This document shows positions 1 through 6,298 of a stretch of 11,993 nt of DNA, one piece after another; the first letter of the stretch is position 1; every line of letters starts with the position of its first letter. The stretch lies in NCBI GenBank assembly GCA_964393105.1, contig CAYMSM010000007.1, positions 1-11,993 of the forward strand, written 5' to 3'. A model generated the notes under the pieces. It did no database searches and was not told the origin of the DNA. It worked only from the letters and a program-made list of their open reading frames with translations. The translations under genes were made by a program, and so were the position numbers. Source of the DNA: CALMEC01 sp964393105 (GTDB taxonomy: Bacteria; Actinomycetota; Thermoleophilia; Miltoncostaeales; Miltoncostaeaceae).

Positions 1-112
1 CGTATCCCGGCTGCAAACCTTCGCCAGGCGGTGTCCTCGGTCTCACCGTTATGGGTACCGATAGCGGCAAGACACTGCGTCCTTGCCTGACTCGGTTTTC
101 GCTCGGGATACG
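1..112. other. Structured RNA-like element upstream of the sigma-factor gene
   Basis: Bases 1-9 (CGTATCCCG) are perfectly complementary to 104-112 (CGGGATACG). Nested inside are AAACC 15-19 with GGTTT 94-98 and CAGGC 25-29 with GCCTG 85-89. Two local hairpins are also possible: CGGTG 29-33 with CACCG 44-48, and GGCAAGAC 66-73 with GTC-C-TTGCC 79-87 (one bulged C). The second hairpin competes with the CAGGC/GCCTG pairing, so two alternative folds exist. The arrangement looks like a multi-branched leader RNA or riboswitch-sized domain ending 89 nt before the sigma-factor start. I compared it from memory with c-di-GMP, c-di-AMP (ydaO), cobalamin, SAM, TPP, FMN and SRP consensus sequences and none fits. 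The closing stem begins at the first base of the window, so it may be longer. The strand is unknown because the pairing works on both. Confidence 0.4.
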
Positions 113-131
113 TGCCCGTACTTACGAGAGC

Positions 132-146
132 GACCACTAAGTGGTC
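132..146 (+). promoter_or_regulatory. Small perfect hairpin in the leader of the sigma-factor gene
   Basis: GACCAC (132-137) and GTGGTC (141-146) form a 6-bp inverted repeat around a TAA loop, followed by CCCC. It sits between the larger fold at 1-112 and the sigma-factor ribosome binding site. It has no T-run, so it is not a classical terminator. It could be a protein-binding dyad or a leader hairpin. The role is inferred only from position. Confidence 0.3.
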
Positions 147-192
147 CCCATGGTTCAATGGCCGGATGTGATGATCTGCGGTTCCGCGCCGT

Positions 193-200
193 AAGGAGGG
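193..200 (+). promoter_or_regulatory. Strong Shine-Dalgarno AAGGAGGG, unusually close to ATG 202
   Basis: AAGGAGGG is an almost ideal match to the 16S tail, but only two bases separate the GGAGG core from ATG 202, tighter than the usual 5-9. The next in-frame canonical start is TTG 223, which has no Shine-Dalgarno of its own. ATG 202 is therefore kept as the start. The tight spacing may lower initiation efficiency. Confidence 0.55.
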
Positions 201-201
201 T

Positions 202-729
202 ATGACCGTCGCCGCGCTCGCGTTGAGAGGTGAGAAGGCCAGAACGACTCGCCCGACGTTCGCGGAGGCGGCCGAGGCGAACCTGGACGCGGTCTACCGC
301 TACCTGCGCCAGCTCACCGGCAACCCGCATTTGGCCGAGGACTTGACGTCCGAGACGTTCGAGCGCGCGCTTCGGGTCTGGAGCCGGTACGACCCGGGGC
401 GCGGCCCGGCCCTTCCGTGGCTGGTCACGATCGCCCGCCGGATCGCGCTGGACCACTTCCGCAGCGACGCCCGCCGGCGTGGGCGCGAGCTGCGTGCCGC
501 GACGGGCGAGGTCGATTCCTCACCCGCACCGGGCGATGCGGGTGACCTGCCGCCGCACGTGGCGGCGGCGCTCGCCACGTTGACGCAATCCGAGCGCGAG
601 GTCGTCGCGTTGCGCGTGCTGCTCGAACTGGACGGCGCCGAAGCCGCCGCGGTGCTCGGCATCTCTCCCTCGGCGTGCTCGACGCAGCTTCATCGTGCCA
701 TGACCAAGCTCCGGGCGGAGCTGACATGA
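202..729 (+). CDS. ECF-type RNA polymerase sigma factor (sigma-70 family)
   Basis: This 175-aa protein has the two-domain build of an ECF sigma factor, which directs RNA polymerase to a small set of promoters, often in response to an envelope signal. Region 2 spans about residues 20-95: a helix with AEDLTSETFERAL at 45-57, and the -10 binding and melting segment PWLVTIARRIALDHFR at 72-87. A short acidic/proline linker (about 101-118) leads to region 4 (about 120-175), whose helix-turn-helix reads LDGAEAAAVLGIS followed by LHRAMTKLRAEL. The length is typical. The stop overlaps the next gene by four bases (ATGA, 726-729), so the two are likely translationally coupled, as expected for a sigma/anti-sigma pair. 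I cannot assign an ECF subgroup. The start at ATG 202 follows AAGGAGGG. Confidence 0.9.
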   Translation: MTVAALALRGEKARTTRPTFAEAAEANLDAVYRYLRQLTGNPHLAEDLTSETFERALRVWSRYDPGRGPALPWLVTIARRIALDHFRSDARRRGRELRAATGEVDSSPAPGDAGDLPPHVAAALATLTQSEREVVALRVLLELDGAEAAAVLGISPSACSTQLHRAMTKLRAELT

Positions 730-1457
730 AGGGTGACGAGATGACACCCGAGCGCCTGGATGCAATCCTGGACGGCCGCGCCGCGCCGACCGACGACGAG
801 GCCCGTGACATGCTCGCGCTGGCGGGGGCGCTCCGCGAGGCCGCTCCCGGCGCCGGCGACAGCTTACGCGCCCACGTGCGGGCGCTGCCCCGTCCAGGAC
901 CTGCCGGCAGGCTGCGGTCCTCCGGGTGGCGCGGCCGCGCGCTGATTGCAGCGCCCGCGCTGTCTGTCGTGGTCGCCGCGGTCGTCGCGATCGGTGTGAT
1001 CGCCCGCTCACCCGATGGGCGATCGGGGGGCTCGGACAGCTCGCAGGCGCAACGCCTGGGTCGGGCGGCGGTCGAGGCCGCTCCGCCGACGTCTGCCACT
1101 CCGTCGGCCGCTTCGCCCGGATCGTCGCGCGACGCGGCCGGGGCGCCCTCGGCTCCGGTGGCCATCCAAATCCTGCCTGCCACGCTCGACGCACGAGTCG
1201 CTGACGTCCGGGATCTCGTCGATGCGGCAAGTGGCACGATCCTGGAGGAGACCCGGCAGCCGACGACGCCACCGAGCGTGATCGTGTCGATCACGCTCCC
1301 CCGCGACCGCAGCGCCGAGGTGCTGCGAGCGATCGTCGCGCTCGGAACCGGTACGGGTGCGACTGCAGGCGCCTCGCTCGACCAAGCGGAGGGCGCCACC
1401 GGGGCCGCGCCTGGCGACCTCACCCTGGTCCGCGTCGTGCTGACCGAAGCCCCGTAG
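726..1457 (+). CDS. Membrane-anchored probable anti-sigma factor with DUF4349-like extracytoplasmic domain
   Basis: This 243-aa protein starts inside the sigma-factor stop (ATGA). The layout is a cytoplasmic head (1-70) with a helical MTPERLDAILDGRAAPTDDE segment like the N-terminus of small anti-sigma domains, one membrane helix at about 72-94 (ALIAAPALSVVVAAVVAIGV), a Ser/Ala/Pro-rich linker (about 97-147), and a C-terminal domain (about 148-243). The C-terminal domain contains VADVRDLVDAASGTILEE and, after about 185, VIVSITLPRDRSAEVLRAIVALG. That pattern resembles DUF4349-type domains, which occur on other anti-sigma-like membrane proteins. The zinc-binding HxxxCxxC motif of classical ZAS anti-sigma factors is absent. 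The pairing with the upstream sigma factor comes from the overlap and topology, not from a diagnostic motif. ATG 741 is an alternative start. Confidence 0.7.
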   Translation: MKGDEMTPERLDAILDGRAAPTDDEARDMLALAGALREAAPGAGDSLRAHVRALPRPGPAGRLRSSGWRGRALIAAPALSVVVAAVVAIGVIARSPDGRSGGSDSSQAQRLGRAAVEAAPPTSATPSAASPGSSRDAAGAPSAPVAIQILPATLDARVADVRDLVDAASGTILEETRQPTTPPSVIVSITLPRDRSAEVLRAIVALGTGTGATAGASLDQAEGATGAAPGDLTLVRVVLTEAP

Positions 1458-1476
1458 ACCTCGAATCGCTACGGGG
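1450..1476. terminator. Bidirectional hairpin containing both convergent stop codons
   Basis: CCCCGTAG (1450-1457) and CTACGGGG (1469-1476) form a perfect 8-bp stem with an 11-base loop that is the entire intergenic gap. The TAG of the + strand gene and the TAG of the minus-strand gene are the mirrored inner ends of the two arms. There is no T-run on either side, so it would be a U-less intrinsic terminator or a 3'-end stabiliser serving both transcripts. Confidence 0.5.
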
Positions 1477-1675
1477 ACGGCGTCTCGGACGTCACGGTGA
1501 CGATGGGGACCTCCTGCTGGGTTGTGACGAGCACCCGGTCCGGAGGACCGCCCCGGGCCACATAGCCCGCGAGAACGCCGATCACGAGCGCGGCCACGGC
1601 CATGAGCACCGCCAGCCCCAGCGTCACGCGCCGCTTGGACCGACGGGAACGCTCGTCGACACGCTGCTCGCTCAC
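1469..1675 (-). CDS. Small single-pass membrane protein, unknown function
   Basis: This 68-aa protein has a strongly basic cytoplasmic head (SRRSKRR, about residues 10-16), one hydrophobic helix (about 18-40, TLGLAVLMAVAALVIGVLAG) and a Thr/Val/Pro-rich tail of about 25 residues. The positive-inside rule puts the tail outside the cell. The GTG at 1675 overlaps the preceding stop by four bases (GTGA); GTG 1678, one codon earlier, is equally possible. It is the last gene of the DUF501 run and ends at the shared hairpin at 1450-1476. I do not recognise a family. Its place behind ftsB and DUF501 suggests an envelope or division-related role, but nothing in the sequence shows it. Confidence 0.7.
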   Translation of the reverse strand: MSEQRVDERSRRSKRRVTLGLAVLMAVAALVIGVLAGYVARGGPPDRVLVTTQQEVPIVTVTSETPSP

Positions 1676-1989
1676 CACAGCCCCGCATCGATCGCATGGC
1701 GCATGTAGATCGCAAACGCCCCGTCCAGCGCCACAGCGGCATCATGGGCGACCGGATGGCGCGGGGCGACCGATGTCGCGAGCGGCAGGAACCACGCCGA
1801 CGCGTCGCGGTGGACCGCCGCCAGGTCCGACACCGTGAACGGTCTGCCCAAGCGCTTCTTGAGCTCGCCGTGAACGGCGTCGACAACCGACAGGCACGCG
1901 AGACGGGCCGCGCCCGATGTCGCGGCGAGACGGCGCGCGCCGTCCTGCCACTCGAAGACCGCCGCAGCGGCAGCCGGATCGTCGCTCAT
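1672..1989 (-). CDS. Conserved hypothetical protein (105 aa) between DUF501 and a membrane protein
   Basis: The ATG at 1989 lies inside the DUF501 stop (ATGA) and its own stop lies inside the next start (GTGA), so it is the middle gene of a three-gene coupled run. The protein is small, soluble and mostly helical by composition. Recognisable stretches are FEWQDGARRL (14-23), VVDAVHGELKKRLGRPFTVSDLA (about 41-63) and a C-terminal AFAIYMRHAI. No signal peptide, membrane helix or known catalytic motif is visible. The W-DGARRL and ELKKRLG-PFTVSDLA pattern resembles a hypothetical family I remember from Thermoleophilia genomes, but I cannot name a domain. The tight overlaps support a real gene. Confidence 0.75.
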   Translation of the reverse strand: MSDDPAAAAAVFEWQDGARRLAATSGAARLACLSVVDAVHGELKKRLGRPFTVSDLAAVHRDASAWFLPLATSVAPRHPVAHDAAVALDGAFAIYMRHAIDAGLW

Positions 1990-2456
1990 CCGTACACATC
2001 CGCGCAGCATCCCTCGGGCCAGCGAAGGCCCGCGCGGTCCACGATCCAGTCACCGACCGGGTTGCCTCCGGTCGCGAGCGCAAACGCCAGCTGCGCGTGC
2101 AGGCACTTGACCCGGCCCTCGTCCCCGACGCCCCCGACGCGGTACCCGTCGTGCAGTCGCGCGTGCGCGGCGTGGGCGTCGCTCACGGCTTCGTGAAGGG
2201 TCTCGTCGTCTTCGAGCGCGCGCACCCCGCCTGCAGCCTCGAGCGTGCTGACGCTCGCGCCGAGCGCCCGGCACGCGAGCCAGTAGCGCGTCGGAAACGG
2301 CCGGCCCTGTAGATCGCGAGGCCCGTTCTGGAGGACCGCAGGTTGGCCGAACGGACAGCGCAACGCGACACCGAAGCTCGTGAACGGCGTACGACCCAGA
2401 AGCCGGGTCACCGCCGCGAGGTCAGAAGACGTCGGGGAGGAGGTCCCAGAATCCAC
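1986..2456 (-). CDS. DUF501 family protein
   Basis: This is the actinobacterial DUF501 family (Rv1025-like), which normally sits right after the FtsB/DivIC gene; its biochemical role is unknown. Hallmarks present, numbered from GTG 2456 (156 aa): the head DLAAVTRLLGRTP (12-24), a cysteine-bearing VALRCPFGQPAVL, the block GRPFPTRYWL, a conserved LEAAGGVR, and the C-terminal GGVGDEGRVKCLHAQLAFAL followed by NPVGDWIV. The length matches the family. The start is uncertain: GTG 2456 keeps the conserved head and overlaps ftsB by 35 bases; GTG 2465 is nearby; GTG 2411 would avoid the overlap but cut off DLAA. No clear Shine-Dalgarno marks any of them. The stop overlaps the next ATG (ATGA at 1986-1989). 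Confidence 0.85.
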   Translation of the reverse strand: MDSGTSSPTSSDLAAVTRLLGRTPFTSFGVALRCPFGQPAVLQNGPRDLQGRPFPTRYWLACRALGASVSTLEAAGGVRALEDDETLHEAVSDAHAAHARLHDGYRVGGVGDEGRVKCLHAQLAFALATGGNPVGDWIVDRAGLRWPEGCCADVYG

Positions 2457-2854
2457 CGTTGTCACGGCGGACGACCGGAGCGGGTGGCGTGAGCTCAAGC
2501 CCGGTCACCCGCAACGGCAGCTCGCCGAGCTTCGCGTAGCCCAACTCGCGGGCGCGGGCCTCGATGACCGCCGGGGCGTCGAGCGACTTGAGGCGCTCCC
2601 GGATCGTGTCGCGCTCGGCGCGCATGGCACCGAGGGCCGCGTGCTGTTTGCCCAGCTCCTGACGTTGCGCCAGGTAGCCCCGGGCCGATCCGAGGTATGA
2701 GGCAACGAGCGCGACGACGATGCCGATGACGAACAGGCGCTTCGGTGTGAGCGAGTTGGTGACGAGGGTTCTCCGGACGCGGCGAACCCTGGCGGTTCGC
2801 TGTCGGAACGGAGTACGCCACCGAGACCTGCGTACCTGCCGTGCCCCGTTGCAT
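2422..2854 (-). CDS. ftsB: FtsB/DivIC septum formation initiator, with an apparent one-base frameshift near its start
   Basis: FtsB/DivIC is a bitopic membrane protein of the FtsQLB division complex. The frame ending at 2422 encodes an Arg-rich cytoplasmic head (RSRWRTPFRQRTARVRRVRR), a membrane helix (LFVIGIVVALVASYLG), a coiled coil (LAQRQELGKQHAALGAMRAERD) and the typical DivIC ending APAVIEARARELGYAKLGELPL. The first ATG/GTG/TTG in this frame is ATG 2625, after the helix. The frame is open back to the eno stop and is the same frame as eno. ATG 2854, which overlaps the eno TGA as TGATG, is one base out of frame. Dropping one G from the GGGG at 2844-2847 gives an uninterrupted protein of about 143 aa beginning MQRARQVRRSRW. 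The base is either an assembly or homopolymer error, a slippage site, or a real mutation. The gene identity is firm; the coordinates assume the shift. Confidence 0.8.
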
Positions 2855-4134
2855 CAGCGACCGAACGCCGCCTGCCCGGACCCGTAGGTGGCCGCCGGCC
2901 CGAGGCGCTCCTCGATCCGGATCAGCTGGTTGTACTTGGCGACCCGTTCGCTGCGTGCAGGCGCCCCGGTCTTGATCTGTCCCGCGCCGGTGGCCACGGC
3001 CAGGTCGGCGATCGTCGTGTCCTCGGTCTCGCCCGAGCGGTGGGAGATCATGGCTGCATAGCCGGCGGCCGCTGCCATGTCGATCGCCGCGAGCGTCTCG
3101 GTCAACGTGCCGATCTGGTTGAGCTTGATCAGGATCGCGTTGGCCACGCCACGCGCGATGCCGTCGCGAAGCCGGATCGGGTTTGTCACGAACAGGTCGT
3201 CGCCCACCAGCTGTACGCGCGCACCGAGCCGGTCGGTCAGAGCCTTCCACCCGTCCCAATCGTCCTCGGACATGCCATCTTCGATCGACACGATGGGGTA
3301 TGCGTCGGTCAGCTCCACCAGGAAGTCCACCATCTCGTCTGGCGTCAGGCTGCGGCCCTCGCCGTCGAGATGGTAAGCCCCGTCGCGGTAGAACTCCGTC
3401 GCGGCGACGTCCAGGGCCAGCGCGACGTCCACACCCGGCTCGTAGCCTGCGGCGGTGATCGCCTCGACGATGATGTCGAGCGCCTCACGGTTGCTCGCGA
3501 GGTTCGGCGCGAACCCGCCTTCGTCGCCGACACCGGTCGCCAGGTTCCGTGAGCGCAGGACGCCCTTGAGCTGGTGGTAGACCTCGGCGCCTGCCCGTAA
3601 GGCGTCTGCGAACGTCCTGGCCCCAACCGGGACGACCATGAACTCCTGCAGGTCCATGTTGTTGTCCGCGTGGGCACCTCCGTTCAGGATGTTCATGAAC
3701 GGCACCGGCAGGAGGTGCGCCCGGGCGCCGCCGATGTAGCGATACAGCGGCAGCCTGGCATCGTTGGCGGCCGCGACGGCGACGGCTAGAGAGCATCCGA
3801 GCATGGCGTTCGCCCCGATCCGCGACTTGGTCGGCGAGCCGTCCAGCTCGATCATCACGCGATCGATCGTCGATTGGTCGGTCGCGTCCCGACCGACGAG
3901 GACCCTGGCGATCTCGTGCTCGACGTTGGCCACGGCCTTCAACACGCCCTTGCCCGCATACGCGCCCTTGTCGGCGTCGCGCAGCTCCAATGCCTCGTGA
4001 GCGCCGGTGCTCGCGCCGGACGGAACCGCCGCCCGTCCCACGGTTCCCGACTCGAGCTCGACCTCGACCTCGACGGTCGGCTGGCCCCGCGAGTCCAGGA
4101 TCTGACGGGCGTGGACACGAGCGATCTTCGACAT
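2854..4134 (-). CDS. eno: Enolase (phosphopyruvate hydratase)
   Basis: This enzyme converts 2-phosphoglycerate to phosphoenolpyruvate in glycolysis; it is cytoplasmic and Mg-dependent. The 426-aa length is normal. Visible active-site landmarks are the mobile loop VPSGASTG with Ser42, GGAHADNN with His155, QEF with Glu164, GDEGGF with Glu205, the metal ligands Asp242 (ALDVAATEF), Glu285 (SIEDGMSEDDW) and Asp312 (LVGDDLFVTN), the catalytic Lys337 in the signature ILIKLNQIGTLTET, SHRSGETEDT (His365-Arg366-Ser367) and Lys388 in GQIKTGAPARSER. All key residues are intact. The start at ATG 4134 has a GGAGG (4139-4143) four bases upstream. It lies 32 nt after mazG, and its stop shares a base with the presumed ftsB start (TGATG). 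The mazG-eno-divIC-DUF501 order is conserved in Actinobacteria. Confidence 0.98.
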   Translation of the reverse strand: MSKIARVHARQILDSRGQPTVEVEVELESGTVGRAAVPSGASTGAHEALELRDADKGAYAGKGVLKAVANVEHEIARVLVGRDATDQSTIDRVMIELDGSPTKSRIGANAMLGCSLAVAVAAANDARLPLYRYIGGARAHLLPVPFMNILNGGAHADNNMDLQEFMVVPVGARTFADALRAGAEVYHQLKGVLRSRNLATGVGDEGGFAPNLASNREALDIIVEAITAAGYEPGVDVALALDVAATEFYRDGAYHLDGEGRSLTPDEMVDFLVELTDAYPIVSIEDGMSEDDWDGWKALTDRLGARVQLVGDDLFVTNPIRLRDGIARGVANAILIKLNQIGTLTETLAAIDMAAAAGYAAMISHRSGETEDTTIADLAVATGAGQIKTGAPARSERVAKYNQLIRIEERLGPAATYGSGQAAFGR

Positions 4135-4166
4135 GCGGCCTCCGGGCGGTGGTTGGGCATCGCAGT

Positions 4167-5201
4167 TTAGTCGTCATGGACCTCTCGCGACTGACCCGCT
4201 TTCGCGTCCGAATAGAACGCAAGCTGGGTGATGGCATCGAGGTCCTCGAACCGCTTCCCGGCCACCTCGGCAAGGCGTGCCGCCTCCTCGACGCGGGCGC
4301 GGAAGCGCTGGGCGGCGGCGCGCACGGCGATCTCGGGATCGACCTTGAGCGACCGGGCCACGGCGACGCACGCGAAGAGGACATCTCCGAGCTCGTCCGA
4401 GCACGGATCGGCCTGAAGCTCCGCGACCTCCTCGTCGAGCTTCGCGAGCGCCTGCCCGGCTGCGGCGAACTCGAAGCCGACCGACGCGGACCGGCGCTGT
4501 GCTTTTGTCGCGTACGCCAGTGCCGGAAGACCGGCTGGCAGCTCGTGGAAGATCCCCCCTCCCCGCCCCTCGCGCTTCTGGCGCTCCCAGAGGTCGCGAA
4601 CGCCGCCCGCTGTCTCGGCGACCGCCTCGCCATAGACGTGGGGATGACGGGAGATCAGCTTGCGTGCATGGTCGGCGGCGATTCCGCCCAGATCGCCGTC
4701 ACCGGTCTCCTCGAGCAGTTGCGCCAGGAAGACCGACTGGAACAACAGGTCACCGATCTCGTCAGCCTGGCGTTCGACGTCGCCCGTGGCCACCGCCTCG
4801 GCGACCTCGAACGCCTCCTCGACGGTGTGCGGCACGATCGTCTCGGCGGTCTGTGCCCGGTCCCATGGGCATTCGAGCCGCAGGTGGGCGCCGACTTGCG
4901 CGAGCTGGGCGACCGCTGCACCGATCGCCCGATTGCGCAACGTCTGCCGGTCGGGGACCGTCTGCGCGGCCGGCGCCGCAAGCGCCAACCTGTGCGCGGC
5001 CAGGTCCTCGGCGACAACGACCGCCCCGTCCGGGACCTCGCTGAGATCGGCGAAGGCTCGGGGGGTACGGTCGATTGCCTGGGCCAGTCCGGGAGCGAGA
5101 TCCATCGCGTAGACGTCCGCGGTCTGCGTCAGCGCCCGGATCGCAGACATGGGCACCGCGTCGGGATCGCCGGGCCCGAGCCCAACGATCGTGAGCACCA
5201 T
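4167..5201 (-). CDS. mazG: MazG nucleoside triphosphate pyrophosphohydrolase with a degenerate methylase-like head
   Basis: MazG hydrolyses (d)NTPs to NMP and pyrophosphate, cleaning abnormal nucleotides from the pool. The protein has 344 aa. The first MazG domain (about 110-210) has CPWDRAQTAETI, the metal-binding EEAFEVAEA (128-136) and DEIGDLLF (147-154), then ARKLISRHPHVYGE and WERQKRE. The second MazG repeat (about 225-325) has DEEVAELQAD (256-265) and DELGDVLFACVAVAR (269-283). The first about 25 residues (LTIVGLGPGDPDAV) match the N-terminal strand of tetrapyrrole (YabN-type) methylases. Only about 105 residues precede MazG, however, so the usual methylase domain of about 200 residues is not complete. 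The ATG shares one base with the upstream lipoprotein stop (TGATG at 5199-5203), implying coupled translation. Confidence 0.95.
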   Translation of the reverse strand: MVLTIVGLGPGDPDAVPMSAIRALTQTADVYAMDLAPGLAQAIDRTPRAFADLSEVPDGAVVVAEDLAAHRLALAAPAAQTVPDRQTLRNRAIGAAVAQLAQVGAHLRLECPWDRAQTAETIVPHTVEEAFEVAEAVATGDVERQADEIGDLLFQSVFLAQLLEETGDGDLGGIAADHARKLISRHPHVYGEAVAETAGGVRDLWERQKREGRGGGIFHELPAGLPALAYATKAQRRSASVGFEFAAAGQALAKLDEEVAELQADPCSDELGDVLFACVAVARSLKVDPEIAVRAAAQRFRARVEEAARLAEVAGKRFEDLDAITQLAFYSDAKAGQSREVHDD

Positions 5202-6298
5202 CAGCGCGTGGTGGTTGTCGCCGTGGTCGCGGCGCGGGTCGTAGCCGCAGCCGTCGTCGAGCGCGTCGTCGTCGGGGCGGCGGGTTTCTCGGGCGCGATC
5301 TTGTCGTTGAGGTACTTGGCCTTGTCCTGCTGCTTCTTGACGACTGTGTCACGCCACGTCTGGACCGCCGCGGCCTGCTTGACCTGGATCTCCTGGGCCT
5401 CGATCTCGTCCTTGACCTCGTCGTACGGTTTGGTGCGGGCTTTGAGCTGACGCATCAACAGGACGTGCCAGCCGAACTGGCTTTGCACGGGCGCGGAGAT
5501 CTGGTTGGGCTTCAACGCCTGCGCCGCAGCTGCAAGCTCCGGCAGCAACCCGCCCGCCGTGACCGAGCCGAGATCCTCGCCACCGGGCGTCTTGGCAGAG
5601 GGATCGATGGACTTGGTCCGTGCGAGGGATGCGAAGTTGTCGGATGTCGCCTCCGCGCGAATCGCCGCTGCTGCGGCCTTCGTCGCCACCAGGATGTGCG
5701 AGATGCGCTTCTCGGCGATGAGCTTGTACTGCGCGATGTTCTTCTTGTAGTAGGCCATGCCCTCGGCGTCGGTGTAGTCCACCTTGTCCTGCTCGCGGGC
5801 GGTCAGCCGCTGCTCCTGCTGACTGGCCTTGAGGCTCTTGCGCAGGTCGGACTCGGTGATCCCGCGTATCGTCAGGGCTTTCTTGAACTCCTCGCGCGAG
5901 CCCGCGAACTGCTCGTCACGGATGTCCGTGAGCTGGGCGTCGATCTCTTTGTCGGTGACCGCGCAGGGCTGGCCGCACAGCGTCGCGAGGATGGCGAACA
6001 CGCGCTCGTCACGCAATTGCTCCGCTGCCTGGAGGCGGAACTCCTTGAACTCTGCACTGTCCTTGGCGGGCGCCGTGACCGCCTGGTCGGACGTCGGGTT
6101 GGTCGACAGGAACATCGCGCGACGCTCGATCTCGCCGTTGGTGATCTTCTGCGCGCCGACCTGGATCGCGACCTCCGGGTCGGGGCCGATGCTCACGTCG
6201 CCGCCACCCCCGCCGTCCCCGCCGCACGCCGCGAGCCCGACGCTCGCCACAAGCGCGACGACGAGCGCGGCGATCGTCCTGACAGGCCTGGTGCTCAC
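5201..6298 (-). CDS. PpiC-type peptidyl-prolyl isomerase lipoprotein (SurA/PrsA-like foldase)
   Basis: This is a predicted lipid-anchored foldase that helps secreted proteins fold by prolyl cis/trans isomerisation. From GTG 6298 (365 aa) it has a lipoprotein signal: MSTRPVR, a hydrophobic core, and the lipobox LAAC with Cys25. A Gly-rich spacer follows, then a SurA-type N-terminal helical region (about 42-190: VGAQKITNGEIERRAM, FKKALTIRGITESDLRKSL). The parvulin domain (about 195-285) contains KRISHILVATK, NFASLARTKSIDPSAKTPGG, DLGSV and FGWHVLLM. A helical segment and a low-complexity Thr/Ala/Arg tail (about 341-365) close the protein. ATG 6343 would add 15 residues before the signal. GTG 6298 is preferred because it begins right at the signal peptide, 8 nt after a TACCAT box, as expected for a leaderless message. 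Neither candidate has a Shine-Dalgarno. The open frame beyond 6343 overlaps the opposite-strand toxin-antitoxin genes and is rejected. Confidence 0.88.
   Translation of the reverse strand: MSTRPVRTIAALVVALVASVGLAACGGDGGGGGDVSIGPDPEVAIQVGAQKITNGEIERRAMFLSTNPTSDQAVTAPAKDSAEFKEFRLQAAEQLRDERVFAILATLCGQPCAVTDKEIDAQLTDIRDEQFAGSREEFKKALTIRGITESDLRKSLKASQQEQRLTAREQDKVDYTDAEGMAYYKKNIAQYKLIAEKRISHILVATKAAAAAIRAEATSDNFASLARTKSIDPSAKTPGGEDLGSVTAGGLLPELAAAAQALKPNQISAPVQSQFGWHVLLMRQLKARTKPYDEVKDEIEAQEIQVKQAAAVQTWRDTVVKKQQDKAKYLNDKIAPEKPAAPTTTRSTTAAATTRAATTATTTTR

Noticed and set aside
1..112. Known riboswitch class for the structured element
   Set aside because: GCAAACC and, on the other strand, GGACGCA recall c-di-GMP riboswitch pieces, but spacing and the receptor half do not fit. 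Other classes I checked from memory fit no better, so no name is given.
145..170. tRNA T-arm-like GGTTCAATGGCC
   Set aside because: No acceptor, D-arm or anticodon stem could be built around it.
49..456. 135-codon minus-strand open frame over the leader and sigma-factor gene
   Set aside because: It is Arg-rich, lacks a domain, overlaps the sigma factor antisense and runs through the base-paired element.
2495..3259. 254-codon minus-strand frame starting within eno and covering the ftsB head
   Set aside because: It is the out-of-phase continuation around ATG 2854. Its product is Arg/Pro/His-rich with no membrane helix, while the adjacent frame encodes clear FtsB features.
3990..5450. 486-codon + strand open frame across eno, mazG and the foldase
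   Set aside because: It crosses three firmly identified minus-strand genes and shows no domain or ribosome binding site.
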